Origin: Spirogloea muscicola
Lineage: Eukaryota > Streptophyta > Zygnematophyceae > Spirogloeales > Spirogloeaceae
Direction: 5' to 3'
DNA: 64,000 nt
NCBI GenBank assembly: GCA_009602725.1
Contig: WELB01000021.1
Coordinates: 741,502-805,501 of the forward strand
The notes beneath the pieces were generated by a model. That model saw nothing but the letters and a program-made list of their open reading frames with translations, was not told the origin of the DNA and ran no database searches. Positions 34,660 through 45,719 of the stretch are shown here, in pieces. The number at the start of each line of letters is the position of its first letter. Within the stretch, counting starts at the first letter, position 1. A program made the position numbers and the translations under genes.

Positions 34660-36200
34660 GCCCACCCTGGTGGTGGTGGTGGTGGTGGTTGGTTCCTCAG
34701 CTTAGCTTGTCAGATATGCATGTGCTCACTCGGGGATGTTAGTGTCCCCCTTAGCCAGCTCACTACCCCGTTAGCAGGACATTTGTAAGGCTAGAATTGG
34801 CCTCCCTTTCAATTTCATGCGCATCGCGCGCCTCCTTCTTCCAGGAGAGGGCGGTGGCTGGGAGAAACCAGCCCAGAGAAGACGATGAACAAAGTTCGAA
34901 GGGAGTTGCCCCACTTCTCCCAAATCCTAAACCCCGCAACTTCTTTCCTGCTGCTACTCTTCCTGACTGGCGGCTGCTGACTTAGGGGTGACTGAGCAGG
35001 CACCCTCACTGATCCCTCCACGTCTTTCCCGGCTCCGTTGGACTTTGTTTATTCCTTTGTAGGCTGGCTTTTGGACCCTGTCCTTCTTTTGGGCTGGCCT
35101 TTCCCAGCCCCTGCCCTCTGAGGGAGAGCACTTTCTTTCTTTGTAGGCTGGCTTTCGGCAGCCCTCCACCCTTCCGGAAAAAAGCTCTTCAAACGTAAGA
35201 AGATGGCTGTGAGCAGCGCTTGCATACAAGCTGCGAGCTACTCCGACCTGCGGCTGCTGAGGGGTTTGAGCTCCTATTTGCTGTAGTCCTCTGCATAGCT
35301 GTGTGATTTGAGCCCCAGTCAGCCATTTTGATCTCGTCCACACTTTCTTGGCTGGCTTTTCACAGCCCTTGCCCCCTTTGGACGAGCCGCATTCTTTGTA
35401 TGAGCTGCTTCCTTCTACTTGCTGCTACTTCTCAAACTTTCGGCTGCTAAATAGGCGGTTACTAAGCAGGCACCTGTAGTGATCTCCAAGTTTTTCTGAC
35501 TCATTTGGCCTCCTCCTCATTTTATGCGCACCGCACACCTTCTTGCTCTCCTCTGAGCACTATTTCTGAGCAAAAGTAGTCACGGGGGATGAGTGGCAGT
35601 GGTAATGAGAAGTGTTGCCAAAAGGGGGCTATGATTGTGACAGGCCAGCCCTAAAGGGATGAACAAGGTCCGAAGAGAAGTGCTCGACCATAATGCGGGA
35701 GGGCTCGGCCTCGGGGACCAGTTGGAGGAGGAGCCCATCAGCAGCCATGTTAACGGGCGCCGCCAACAGCTCGCCGCAAAAAGATGGCGGGCTCTCGCTG
35801 GGAGCGCGCAGCTGCCGCTGGGTCGCGCCTCGGCGGACGGCGGCGCAGGCCACTCTGGCGGCGTCGTGCGCGGGCTACCGCTGGCGCTGCTGGATAGGGG
35901 CTGGGAACGGCCAGCCCAAGAACAATGAACACGGTAGTCAGTCTCCCTACAGCGGTCCATGGCCCACGCCTTGCATCTTCGTAAGTACTGAGTGGTCCAT
36001 CCTCCCCCGTTCTGACAGATCATGGTCAGGCCCCTTCGTAGCTGCTTAGCGCTGTAGGCCCCTCCGTCATTGGGCCCCTTCGAACGTAAGTCAAGTTCTT
36101 TTCGGGCTGGCTTTTTACAGCCCTTGCCCCCATTGGGCGAGCCACTTCTTATTAAAATGAATGAACAAGGTTGGAAGGGGCCAGGGGAAGCGTTGAAAGA
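34660..36200. repeat. Dense cluster of LINE type A tails
   Basis: Cores at about 34845-34905 (-), 35035-35060 (+), 35085-35120 (+), 35140-35170 (+), 35330-35390 (+), 35600-35690 (-), 35895-35935 (-), 36095-36140 (+) and 36150-36190 (-). Several contain the full CCTTG...TTTGGGCTGGC...CAGCCC order. A run of (GGT)n is at 34671-34690. Overlapping frames at 35580-36049 are GC-driven and not supported as genes. Confidence 0.55.
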
Positions 36201-36314
36201 AACATGTCCGAAGGGGCCGGTTAGAGCTAAACCACACAGCTAAGCAAGTGGCTTCCACGAAGAGCTGCATAACGCCTATTCTGCTAGTGGGGGTGCCTCG
36301 TGAGGGGTGCCCCT

Positions 36315-37640
36315 GCGCCTTCCGTCATCTGTATTTGCCATCTGGTATTCAGGAATCGCTTAGCGACCTTCATGTGTTGTCCCGTGCTTACTGAGCAGGT
36401 CAATTTACAGTAGGTAATGTACGTCGTTAAATGTTCTTGCCTTTGCACTTGGCCATTTTGGCCTTTGATCGTTTCAAATACACAAGGTTTTCCTTCCGAC
36501 CCTTTCAGACCTTGTTTGACCTTATTGAGTTGGCTCTCACAGCCATTTGCCTCGTGAGTTTATCTTTTGGGGTGCCCTGTCCCTTGCTGGGCCTCGTACG
36601 CCGCGACCACGCCGCGACGTAATCAACGCTTGCTGAGTACCTGGAATTCCGCGGGAATTCCAGGTGGGTGCACACCAGGTCGTGGCGCAGCCGCCAGAGC
36701 GTGGCGGCAGCGGCAGCGGCAGCGGGCCGCCACTGCCACCACCTAGAAGAAGTGGCTCCGTGCGCCTTCCGTCATCTGTATTTGCCATCTGGTATTCAGG
36801 AATCGCTTAGCGACCTTTATGTGTTGTCCCGTGCTTACTGAGTAGGTCAATTTACAGTATGTAATGTACGTCGTAAAATGTGCTTGCCTTTGTACTTGGC
36901 CAGTGTGGCCTTTGATCGTTTCAAATACACAAGGTTTTCCTTTCGACCCTTTCAGACCTTGTTTGATCTTATTGAGTTGGCCCTCACAGCCAATTTGCCT
37001 CGTGAGTTTATCTTTTGGGGTGCCCTGTCCCTTGCTGGGCCTCGTACGCCGCGATCACGCCGCGACGTGACCAACGCTTGCTGAGTACCTGGAATTTCCG
37101 CGGAAATTCCAGGTGGGTGCACACCAGGTCGTGGCGCAGCCGCCAGAGCGTGGCGGCAGCGACAGCGGCAGCGGGCCGCCCCACCGCCACCACCTAGAAG
37201 AAGTGGCTCCGTGCGCCTTCCGTCATCTGTTTTTGCCATCTGGTATTCAGGAATCGCTTAGCGACCTTTATGTGTTGTCCCGTGCTAACTGAGCAGGTCA
37301 ACTTACAGTAGGTAATGTACGTCGTAAAATGTGCTTGCCTTTGCACTTGGCCATTTTGGCCTTTGATCGTTTCAAATACACAAGGTTTTCCTTCCGACCC
37401 TTTCAGACCTTGTTTGACCTTATTGAGTTGGCTCTTACAGCCATATGCCTCGTGAATTTATCTTTTGGGGTGCCCTGTCCCTTGCTGGGCCTCGTACGCC
37501 GCGACGACGCCGCGACGTGACCAACGCTTGCTGAGTACCTGGAATTTCCGCGGGAATTCCAGGTGGGTGCACACCAGGTCGTGGCGCAGCCGCCAGAGCG
37601 TGGCGGCAGCGGCAGCGGCAGCGGGCCACCACCTAACACC
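36315..37640 (+). repeat. Three-unit tandem array (about 450 bp each) derived from LINE tails
   Basis: Units start at GCGCCTTCCGTCATCTG at 36315, 36762 and 37213, giving periods of 447 and 451; the third unit is cut at about 37640. Each unit contains a LINE C-terminal scrap (GGTATTCAGGAATCGCTTAG then GCTTACTGAGC), the type B tail core (TTGCACTTGGCCATTTTGGC), a type A-like core (TTGAGTTGGCTCTCACAGCC) and then a palindrome. In the middle unit the palindrome is a perfect 28-base one (37087-37114). In the outer units the arms are the same with one centre change (36639-36665 and 37537-37564). A 63-68 codon frame is open in each unit (starts near CACTTGGCC, contains FRPFQTLFDLIELAL) but it is tail sequence, so coding is doubtful. 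Confidence 0.8.
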
Positions 37641-37697
37641 CCCTATCCCTCCGCCAATTAGTCAGAAAGGCCCACCTAGAGGCCTGTGAAAGCAAAA

Positions 37698-37843
37698 CAG
37701 GGTCATCGGCTCCATGTTGCCCTCAACTCCCACCTTTTTCACGACTTCTCGCGAGGCCTGCACTGACCAACAGGGTCATCGGCTCCATGTTGCCCTCAAC
37801 TCCCACCTTTTTCACGACTTCTCGCGAGGCCTGCACTGACCAA
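37698..37843. repeat. Perfect 73-bp tandem duplication
   Basis: Two identical copies, 37698-37770 and 37771-37843, starting CAGGGTCATCGGCTCCATGT. It lies about 60 bases before the start codon of the gene at 37905 and so falls in its upstream or 5' untranslated region. Perfect identity implies a recent event. Confidence 0.9.
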
Positions 37844-37904
37844 GTGTGGCTGATCGCCTTCTCATAGCCTGGGTGTTCTGAGTACCTAAGCGCACTCTTC
37901 CAGA

Positions 37905-40048
37905 ATGGGCATCCTCTTCAGCGGACCAGCAAAGACTGTAGGTAGATCTATCACCGACTCTGCTGACCAGCTCAACGGAACAGCGCAGACTGTACGTAGA
38001 GCTATCATTGACTCTGCTGACAAGCTCAACAGAACAGCCTCATGGGCCGCTGGTAAGGCTGTCTGTCGCTTTCATTGAAAGAGGTTGCTCAGTCAACAAC
38101 CAATTTGCATTCACCCTGCCTTCACCTTTCGCATCTAGGTAACCTGACGACACATCTATTACTCACAGAAGCTGCCTTCACTGTGCAGCACGAGTCGGAG
38201 AATCAGCGGAAGCAGCAAAAGCTATCATGGCACAGATGAATGTTGCGGCCAATGCCATTTCCAGTGCAGCCACTCATGCTGAAGAAGTAGCATATTCGGC
38301 TCAGGTTGCTTGCACCAAGATTGGCGATGCAAGCAATGCCATAGAAAAGCTAGCCAACACAACAGCATCTTTGGTGGGAGAGCTTGGACCGAGGCTTAGC
38401 ACGACATTTGATCAAGCATCGTCAACTCTTGGTGCTGTTCAAGAATCTGTCAACCAGATCACACCACAGGCAGCCTCGACTCTGGAGACGGTCCAAACGT
38501 CTGTCCAGGACTTGACGCCCACTGCACAAAGTGCACTGCACTCGTTGAGTGCCACAAGCGAGGCAGTGGGACAGAACATTCCAGCCTTGATGCAAAGCTG
38601 TCAGGTCATTGATTTGGCAAGCCTGCTTTTGCTTGTTGACTCAAGTGCTGCTTGCTGCATCATCGGCACGCTTGGTCTGACATACAGGCTGTGCTCATAC
38701 CAGGCACAAACTGCTGTTTGAAGCAACGGAAACTCATGAATCTCACAATCTGTATGGTCCTAGCCTTGGACGAACTTTTGTCTCCACTCTTGCAGTGTTT
38801 CTTAAGTAGTCGCCTTCTCAGTGTTTCTTGACTAATCGCTATGTTTCTCTTCAGGCTGCAGCTGTAGCAGCTGGCGTAGGCGCTGCAGCTCTGGCTAGTA
38901 CAGCTCATAGTCTGAAAACAATTGCTGTGAACTGTACGAGAATGGTTGCTACGAAAGAGGCCAGCCTGGTCTTCCGAGCATCTGATAGAGTTTCCGACAG
39001 AGCAGGCGGCTTCTTCAAGGCTTTGAAAGATGATCAGCATGGTGTATTTATCCCCGCCACTGAAGATGCATATTTGATGTGCTGCAACAACTTCACCAAA
39101 GGAATGCAAGAGCGTCACTTGGCTAGGTAAGTTGCAACATCTCAAGAATGGCACACAATGCGTGCCAACCATTTGTGCTGTGCTTTCAATGCTATGCATC
39201 ACCCAGGAGTCCTGGCCCGCTTCTCCGAACTTTGTAAAGGCTTTGCAGCGATACAGTCTAGCTGACATTCCAACACAAACTTCTGTGACGTTTCCCTGTC
39301 GTCTGGCTGGGCCATGGGAACATTGAAGATATGAATGGAAAAAGTGTGTCACATGGTGCAGGACACCAAAGGATGCAATAGAGAAGGTCAAGGCTATGCG
39401 CAAAAGTGGTGTTCTGCTCAAAGAGAAGGAGGTTGTCTACCATCGCGACGTCATTGTTGCCACCTGTGATAAGACATCATTGAGATGCCAAAAGGGATGG
39501 GTCGCTTTATAATCTGTGGCAGCACTGACTTGCATGGACAGCCTTACATCCAGTTGAAGGGGATAATTTGTGACCTGGACCAGTCTGGTGCACCGATGGG
39601 GAAAGTCATGAATCTAGCATGGCAACCTCAACATGTTGCACTGGAGGTAATCTTCAGACTGCTTACCTTGGTTGCAGTGCCCATAAACACACAAGTGTAG
39701 TACATCGGATCAGGTGTACGTATCAGTCTGCGCGTCCTATGGTGTACTGATCGTATAGATGAGGAAACGTGGACTCCTCAAGGAATATATCTTGACCTGA
39801 CCGCCAAACATCTGCTTGTCGTACTTTTGTGAAGGGAGTATTGTGGTCAGCAGCTGGAGGCGTATGTGGAGGTGCCTCACAAGCACTTTCTTTGAAGTTG
39901 GTGGGCACAGGGTTGATCAAGCTTGCATTCAGATCCTGCCTTGTTGGCATACTTCCAGGATATGGCATTGTAATCACAACCACAACTGTGATGGGACTTA
40001 CTTGCTGGGCGTGGAAGCATTATGGGGTGTCAGAAGACAAGCAGGTAA
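37905..40048 (+). CDS. Multi-exon gene of unknown function, coiled-coil with membrane segments
   Basis: Exon 1 (37905-38052, donor GCTG|GTAAGG) starts at an ATG and encodes two 17-residue repeats (KTVGRSITDSADQLNGT and QTVRRAIIDSADKLNRT). Exon 2 (38189-38604) and exon 3 (38855-39126) join in phase. Exon 2 is an Ala/Ser/Thr/Gln-rich helical rod (for example ESVNQITPQAASTLETVQTS) resembling chemoreceptor- or t-SNARE-like coiled coils in composition only. Exon 3 opens with an Ala-rich hydrophobic stretch (AAAVAAGVGAAALASTA) and holds KALKDDQHGVFIPATEDAYL. Further open pieces with splice-like borders are at about 39361-39470, 39484-39645 (ends GCACTGGAG|GTAATC) and 39836-40048. The last is strongly hydrophobic (LPGYGIVITTTTVMGLTCWA) and is a probable membrane hairpin. 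Joining after exon 3 does not keep phase at the obvious acceptor (39209), so the 3' half is uncertain or damaged. The family is unknown. Confidence 0.5.
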
Positions 40049-40049
40049 G

Positions 40050-41330
40050 GAGAGGGCTATTCCATGGTGGTAACCCTTTACCAGTATGCATAGCAAGTGC
40101 GAGCTGAGCCATCAAGATAACTCATAATTATGATAACGTAGTAAAGCGGCTGAGCTGGAAAACCACTGACTCAGCCCAGTGGTCAGTGGAAGGGCTTGTG
40201 TGTACAGTGGGTGCATCAGTACAGCGGGCTCATTCAATTTCAAGCCAAACAATCGTAATCGAAATTGAGGCGAGGGAATCTGCGTGCTTGTCCTAGCCAT
40301 TGCTGCTTTCCACCCTGAGTGCGAGCAGAGCCTGTGCATATTTAATCTGTCTGCCGCCATAAACGGAGCTGCGTCTGTACCACTGAGCCGAGGGCGAGCT
40401 GCTGGTCTCTTGGAAAGGAAAATTTGCAATGAGTACTTTGATTGGGGAAGACAAGAAGCAACGGTGGCGGCTGCCGTCTCCGCTCGGGAGATGCAATGCA
40501 AAGTGGCCAGCTTTGAAGGGCATCAGATCTGGCCCAACTGGGATGCTCGCAGCCCGTCGTCACTCCCAAGCTGTCACAGTATGCAAACTAGACAATCTGG
40601 AGATACCATGCAACAGAGCTGCTTCACTTTAGGGGCGTATGGGGGTGCTGTAGAAATCCAGTAAGTTCAGGGCTTTGTCAGCCGGCCTCTAAGGAGAACG
40701 CTCTAGCTACGAGCATTGTAGTAAATCCATCTGAGGACTAGCTGGTCGGCATCGTCAATAAGCCACTCACAAGCGAGATATATGTTTGACCTTCAAGGCA
40801 AGTTTGAGAACAGTAAAAGTGACAGCGCGTTCCTTCTTAGCTGGAATGCAGAGATCAGGAAGACGAGCCTGTACAGGACTTCGTCAAATCTGAAGGCATG
40901 GCGCTGCAAATTGCGGAAGAATGAAGAGGCAGTTCTAGCTAGACATTAGGTGCTCACCAGCCTCATGGGGCTCACACCTGAATGCGATACTCTGTACCAC
41001 TCCTTCCAGACCGTAACTAATGAGCAGTTGACGCTGAACTATGTGCTGGCTCGCCTGCTTCTCAAAGTGAAGCAAGAGAGTTGGAGGAAAAAGATAGAGC
41101 TACCGGACAGCACATCGACCAATCGAAATGGACTGCAACTCAGCATTAAGGCTTACACAGGCAGTTGTCAACGTATAAGCGTCGCAAAACTATCAGGCAA
41201 TAGAAGATGAAATAAGATCTGTCATGTAGACTGCCATTTTCCACTTTCCCTTATGTCTTATTTCCTGAGTCCTAGGCTTATGCCATAAACCAAATATTGA
41301 TACACGAGCAGGTGATGCAGGTGATCTAAA
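40050..41330. other. No assigned gene
   Basis: Short frames on both strands (for example 40284-40664, + and 40112-40501, -) overlap and have no known motif. It may contain the 3' part of the 37.9 kb gene, but no stop exon could be placed. Confidence 0.3.
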
Positions 41331-41339
41331 TTATGCAGT

Positions 41340-43080
41340 GAAATGCACGAGGCCACATCATCTTTGGACACGATACAAGCCCACCATTGCCCATCTTAGG
41401 GTGTTCGGCATTTGAGGGTGTATGCGCAATCCAAGGGGAATAAAACACGAGTGCATCAAAAACTCGTCAAACTGTTGTGGTAGAGTACGGTGAGCAAGTG
41501 AGAAGAGATTGTTTGGACATGAGGAAAGGAGGATGGTATACAGCAAAGATGCGCTTTCTTAACGAAAGGGAGGTCCAGACGGCTCCGCCTGTCCCCTTAG
41601 GCCTTGAGATAGTAGGTTACCTGTACCTGAGAAATCTTAGCTTTTTGCTAGTGTGAGGGCAGGAGATGACACGGGCGATTGAGTCAAAGGAAGTGCAAGG
41701 AGTTGACTCAGATGAGGCTGCTGCATTAGTGGGAGACACTGTGAAGCTGAAAGGAGGTGGCCAGGTCAGACACGCAAAATCCGGGAGAAGATTGTGCTCT
41801 TGCCCCTGCTGGTTTCATGAGCCTCTAAGCATGTGAAAAGCCATGAGCAGTGCTGATGCTACCAAATGGAGAATAGTTGCAGGAGCGGAGATGAGCTCCA
41901 TTGAGTAGAACAAGATCTGCGTCTCGATGGACCTGCCAGCTAAGAGGAAGGCCACCTCCAACACATTGAATGTCAAAGTCAAAGCGAAGAAGACGTTTCT
42001 GTCTGTTACGTACAACATACGCCGTGTAGCTCGCGCTTGTGCTCGAGAGGAGAGGACCGCTCACAATGAGACGTTAGCTCTTGTTGTCTAGGACAGTGCT
42101 GTGAGACTACACTGTCATGGTGGTCTCGATATTTGGAAGTAAAGCAGGTGCATATAACCACAGCATTTAGACTGTGGAGTCGGAGGATGAGTACACGGTC
42201 GTGCAATTTGAAGGCTTTGAGGTTAAGGGACAAGAGAGAGCAGAGTCTGCAATTTGAAGACAGCTCTCTCGAGGCTGAAAGAGGCTCCCAGGTCATTGTC
42301 ACCTTCCTTCTGCTCCAAGCTTTCAGATGATTGAGACTGATCCTAGCGCGTATGTGACGGAGCAACCTACCAAAACGATCCTGGCACTCAAAGTTAATGA
42401 CTTGGGTCTGATTCGACCGGTAAAGTCAGGAGAGTAACAGAGGAGCTGAGCCATAAGACACTAATAAGAAATCAGGGAAGTTGGAAAGTCTCTCGGAGAT
42501 TCAAGTGAAGAGCGATAACGAAGCAGGTGGTTTGCTTGGGGTTGTCTCAAGTGCGTCATGAAGCTGTTGAACGGACATAATGATGCAATACTGCAGTCCG
42601 ATCTCATGTACAGGCTTTCAAACAAACAGTGAGCAAGGAGCAGGGGCCCAAGATTGATCGAGACAGGTGGCAGATAGCACAGGTGCCTTGTTGAGAGGCC
42701 GTGGGGTGTTTGATGTATGTGGCTGTGGCAGCGCTGCCAGACAGAGCAGTAGCAGTAGGAGTGGTTGCTCAAATGCTTGAAGCACAGATTGAGAACCTGG
42801 GAAAGCTGGAAGGTGTTTCCTTGTTTGCTTGAACAAATCCATCCTGGCTGACACTGGAGCGAATAGGAGGTAAAGGTGGTGAACTGGTGGGCTTTTGCGA
42901 TGCAGCTTGGGCAGGAAGCTTGGACCACGCGAATTTGGTGGAAGGCTACATGGTTTTGCTTGGAAGAGGAGCAGTAAGTTGGAGCAGTAGGAACACCTGA
43001 CCGTTGCGGCATCGACCACTAAAACGGAGTACGTGGCCTCCATAGCTTCAACAGGGATCATGTCCTGGCAGAAGTATGTC
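41340..43080 (+). mobile_element. Copia-type LTR retrotransposon pol fossil
   Basis: Read on the plus strand, pieces in several frames follow the order of Ty1/Copia pol. There is an integrase-end block (KPTIAHLRVFG), reverse transcriptase scraps, and near 42840-43000 a RNase H block resembling the 'DAAWAGSLD ... GYMVLLGRGAVSWSS' pattern typical of the family. No long terminal repeats were recognised at either end. It is heavily broken (well over ten breaks) and therefore old. Confidence 0.65.
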
Positions 43081-43556
43081 AGCTAGTAGCTCTTGCGTCT
43101 ATATAGCACACTATTATTGACTGCACACCAAGAAGGCCAGCGTACTCAAATTTGTGACAGCTCATGGAACAATTCTGCAGAGCTTGTCTGATGTGCTAGT
43201 CGTCATTGGGGACATCAGGCAGCTCAGACCTAACAGCTCAGACGTGATGAATGATCTTGACACGCTGTTAAGAGTGGTGCGCATCAGTATCCACCAATAA
43301 TTGGAAGATTGGACGTGCATTTGATGAATATCAGGATTGGCACTTTGAGAGCATCTCTGAGGCGCTCGAAACGTGCCTCAAAAGAAATGTCTAATACAGG
43401 ATTGCCATTGCGAATGGAAGCAATTCCTGTGTGCACAGTCCACAGAAAGTGCAACCACATCGTTGCAAGGGAGTAGTCAGTCACTGGAGTTCGACTACTT
43501 ATAAAACAGAGTCTGGACATGGGTAGCATCCGAATAGGCCCAGTGAAGAACTTTAT

Positions 43557-43758
43557 TGGGCCTTTTCTTCATGTCAGTCACCAAGCTAGACTGCACATGC
43601 AAAGAAATGCTAGACACCACCCTGTATGCCATTGACATCCTTGCGTACAATATTTACTGGGCCTTTTCTTCATGTCGGTCACCAAGCTAGACTGCACATG
43701 CAAAGAAATGCTAGACACCACCCTGTATGTCATTTACATCCTTGCGTATGATCCTTGC
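43557..43758. repeat. 101-bp tandem duplication in the WRKY 3' region
   Basis: Two nearly identical copies (43557-43657 and 43658-43758), each with CCTTTTCTTCATGTC and CTGCACATGCAAAGAAATGC, differing at only a few sites. They start about 24 bases after the stop of the WRKY gene (minus strand), so they probably form part of its 3' untranslated region. Confidence 0.85.
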
Positions 43759-43781
43759 ACGTATTGAAGCATAGGCTAGCA

Positions 43782-45719
43782 TCACATGTTGATGAGGTCT
43801 AAGGAATCTAGTGGAGCGAAGCCATTGTCTGCCTCTGCTGTTTCTCCGGAAGGCAGACGCCACTCATATTGCGCGTGCAAGACATGTGCCTTCTCTGGAC
43901 CTGCTTCTGACTGGGAGCTGAAGAAGGAGTCGACAGCCTCAGATTTCGAGGCAAATTCCAGGGACTTGCTGGAGCTTGGTGTAGAACTGTAGTCCTCCAT
44001 GTCCTCCGCCCCTGAGCCCGCTGCAGTGACATCCGCAAAGCCTGCATCCTGTCCCTCGAAGATTGCTGCGATGTCCATGTTGCAATTTACATCAGCTTTG
44101 TGTGTGTACTGCTCACATGTGATCCATGGTAAGACGGGCCAACAAGCTGATGCTTTTGCAGTTGCTGGTGCAGGCCCCAAAGTCTGATAATCTCTGAACT
44201 GAGTAAGTGCGGCGATGCTTGGTCCTCCTCTAGGTGGCGGATCAGGGCCTCTTGGACCGATGTCAATGGGTGGGCCCCCAGCCTGGCTGACAAGAGAGAT
44301 CGTGATTGGGTTTGGGGGGGCAGCGTGGGTATGGTAGCCTCGATAAGTGACAACAAAGACATTTTTGTCTTCCTTCGAAAGTTCCACTTGCTTCTTCGCC
44401 AGGCATGGCTGGTCAGAGTCCTCCAGACTGCAGCGGAAGTAATTGCGGGGATTTGGCGAGCTCTTGATGGGCTTCTTGCCGTATTTGCGCCAACTCCAAC
44501 CATCGTCAGGAATTTGCTTCTCGTCGAAGGTTTCTGGAACTATCACTTGGATCTGCTTAGTGGGCACCTTTGGCCTGCAGAAGTTAGACTTTGTAGGTGT
44601 TAGTACACATGTGGATTGGGATGTAGTCACAGCTAGCTGCTCACACACCGTGGCAGCAATACATATTTGGATGACATCCTATGTCGATGCAAGGAGACAG
44701 TGTTGTCGTGTCGGTGTTGATGAGCTCAAACTTTTAGTGGTGAGCGAGCTCATGCAATGTGGCTCATTGCAATTGACCACACCCAAGTCCATGTAGCACT
44801 CACTTTCTTGGAGATTGGCGACTGCCATCCATCCTGTCGCCATTGGAGCGTCTAGTCCGCTTGACTCCGGCATTCTCGTCAGCACACTGGTTTAGAACAT
44901 CAGCTCCCCTGTCGCAGTGTGATACATTCGACGCTCTGTTGGCACTGGCTTGCAAATGGACATCTTCCTCCATCTTCAGGGGTAGCAGGGCTGAGTATCC
45001 ATCGAGATGAGACGTGCTCTTCTCACTGGAGGTTGTCGACACAGATAGTGGGCTTGGGGGTGCCGTATGTGGGCCGAGGGAGAAAGGTCCGTTGCTGCTG
45101 CATGCACCCAGATGGACCTCTCGATCAAGGGCGAGAGAGGTAGAAGAAGCATGTGGACTGGCTACTCCCAGATGGCTTGCAAGGACACGGAACTCCAGTA
45201 GCTGCTCTTGGGCTTGCAGCAATGTTTCAGTGAAGTCCGCAAGCTGCCTCTGCCCAGTGCTTGTTGTACTCGTGGCTGCCGATGCCCCGAAAGTTCTGCA
45301 ACGAGTAGAAGAGGACAAAAAAATTGAAGGAACCGCGAGCGCCAGACATCAAAGCAGCTTCATCGCACAATGTAGCACACTTCAGCACAGCAAGGTTCCA
45401 GGTAGCAACTGAGCAGATGGGCGGGTATGTTCAAGCAGCCGTGTGGAGGCCTTTATAGAAGACTCGCTACTGCGAAGGGCAGTCTTGCGCCTGAGTGCGG
45501 AGAGCTGTACCTAGCTGCAGCTGCGCATGGTGCCAGCTGAGCGAGGTCGTGGCACATCTCCTGCTGGCAAGCAGAGCTCCTCTGAACCCACAGCAGCTCG
45601 GCAAGAGCCGCGAGGTTGCCGACGGTGAGGCTCAGGGCGGAGGCGGCCTCCACGAGCAGGCGCGCGGCGTGACCTGGGTCCGAGCCGCCGGCGGGGCTTC
45701 CTCGGGGCAGCCGCGCCAT
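43782..45719 (-). CDS. WRKY transcription factor, single WRKY domain
   Basis: Three exons on the minus strand, 45719-45511, 45295-44804 and 44574-43782, with introns of 215 and 229 bases (donors GTACAG and GTGAGT, both acceptors CTGCAG or TTGCAG). All phases join, giving 497 residues. The WRKY domain spans about 258-317: DDGWSWRKYGKK, then NYFRC and a zinc-binding pattern Cys282-X8-Cys291-X23-His315-X-His317. The family usually has WRKYGQK and a Cys-Cys spacing of 4-5 (groups I/II) or 7 (group III, ending HxC). This protein has GKK and eight residues, with HxH. It should bind W-box-like DNA in the nucleus; GQK to GKK changes are known to alter binding preference. The N-terminal third (residues 1-230) holds a helical stretch (DFTETLLQAQEQLLEFRVLA) and Ser-rich parts; the C-terminus is acidic and Ser-rich (possible activation region). 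No intron splits the WRKY domain. The start at 45719 is the first ATG of the open exon, in a GC-rich leader. Confidence 0.88.

Noticed and set aside
36431-37520. Three similar 63-68 codon frames in the tandem array taken as a repeated small gene
   Set aside because: The frame covers LINE tail cores that are also found elsewhere without an open frame, so openness is inherited from the repeat.
42461-43061. Minus-strand frames of 147-183 codons opposite the Copia fossil
   Set aside because: They are antisense shadows of the element remains and show no domain.
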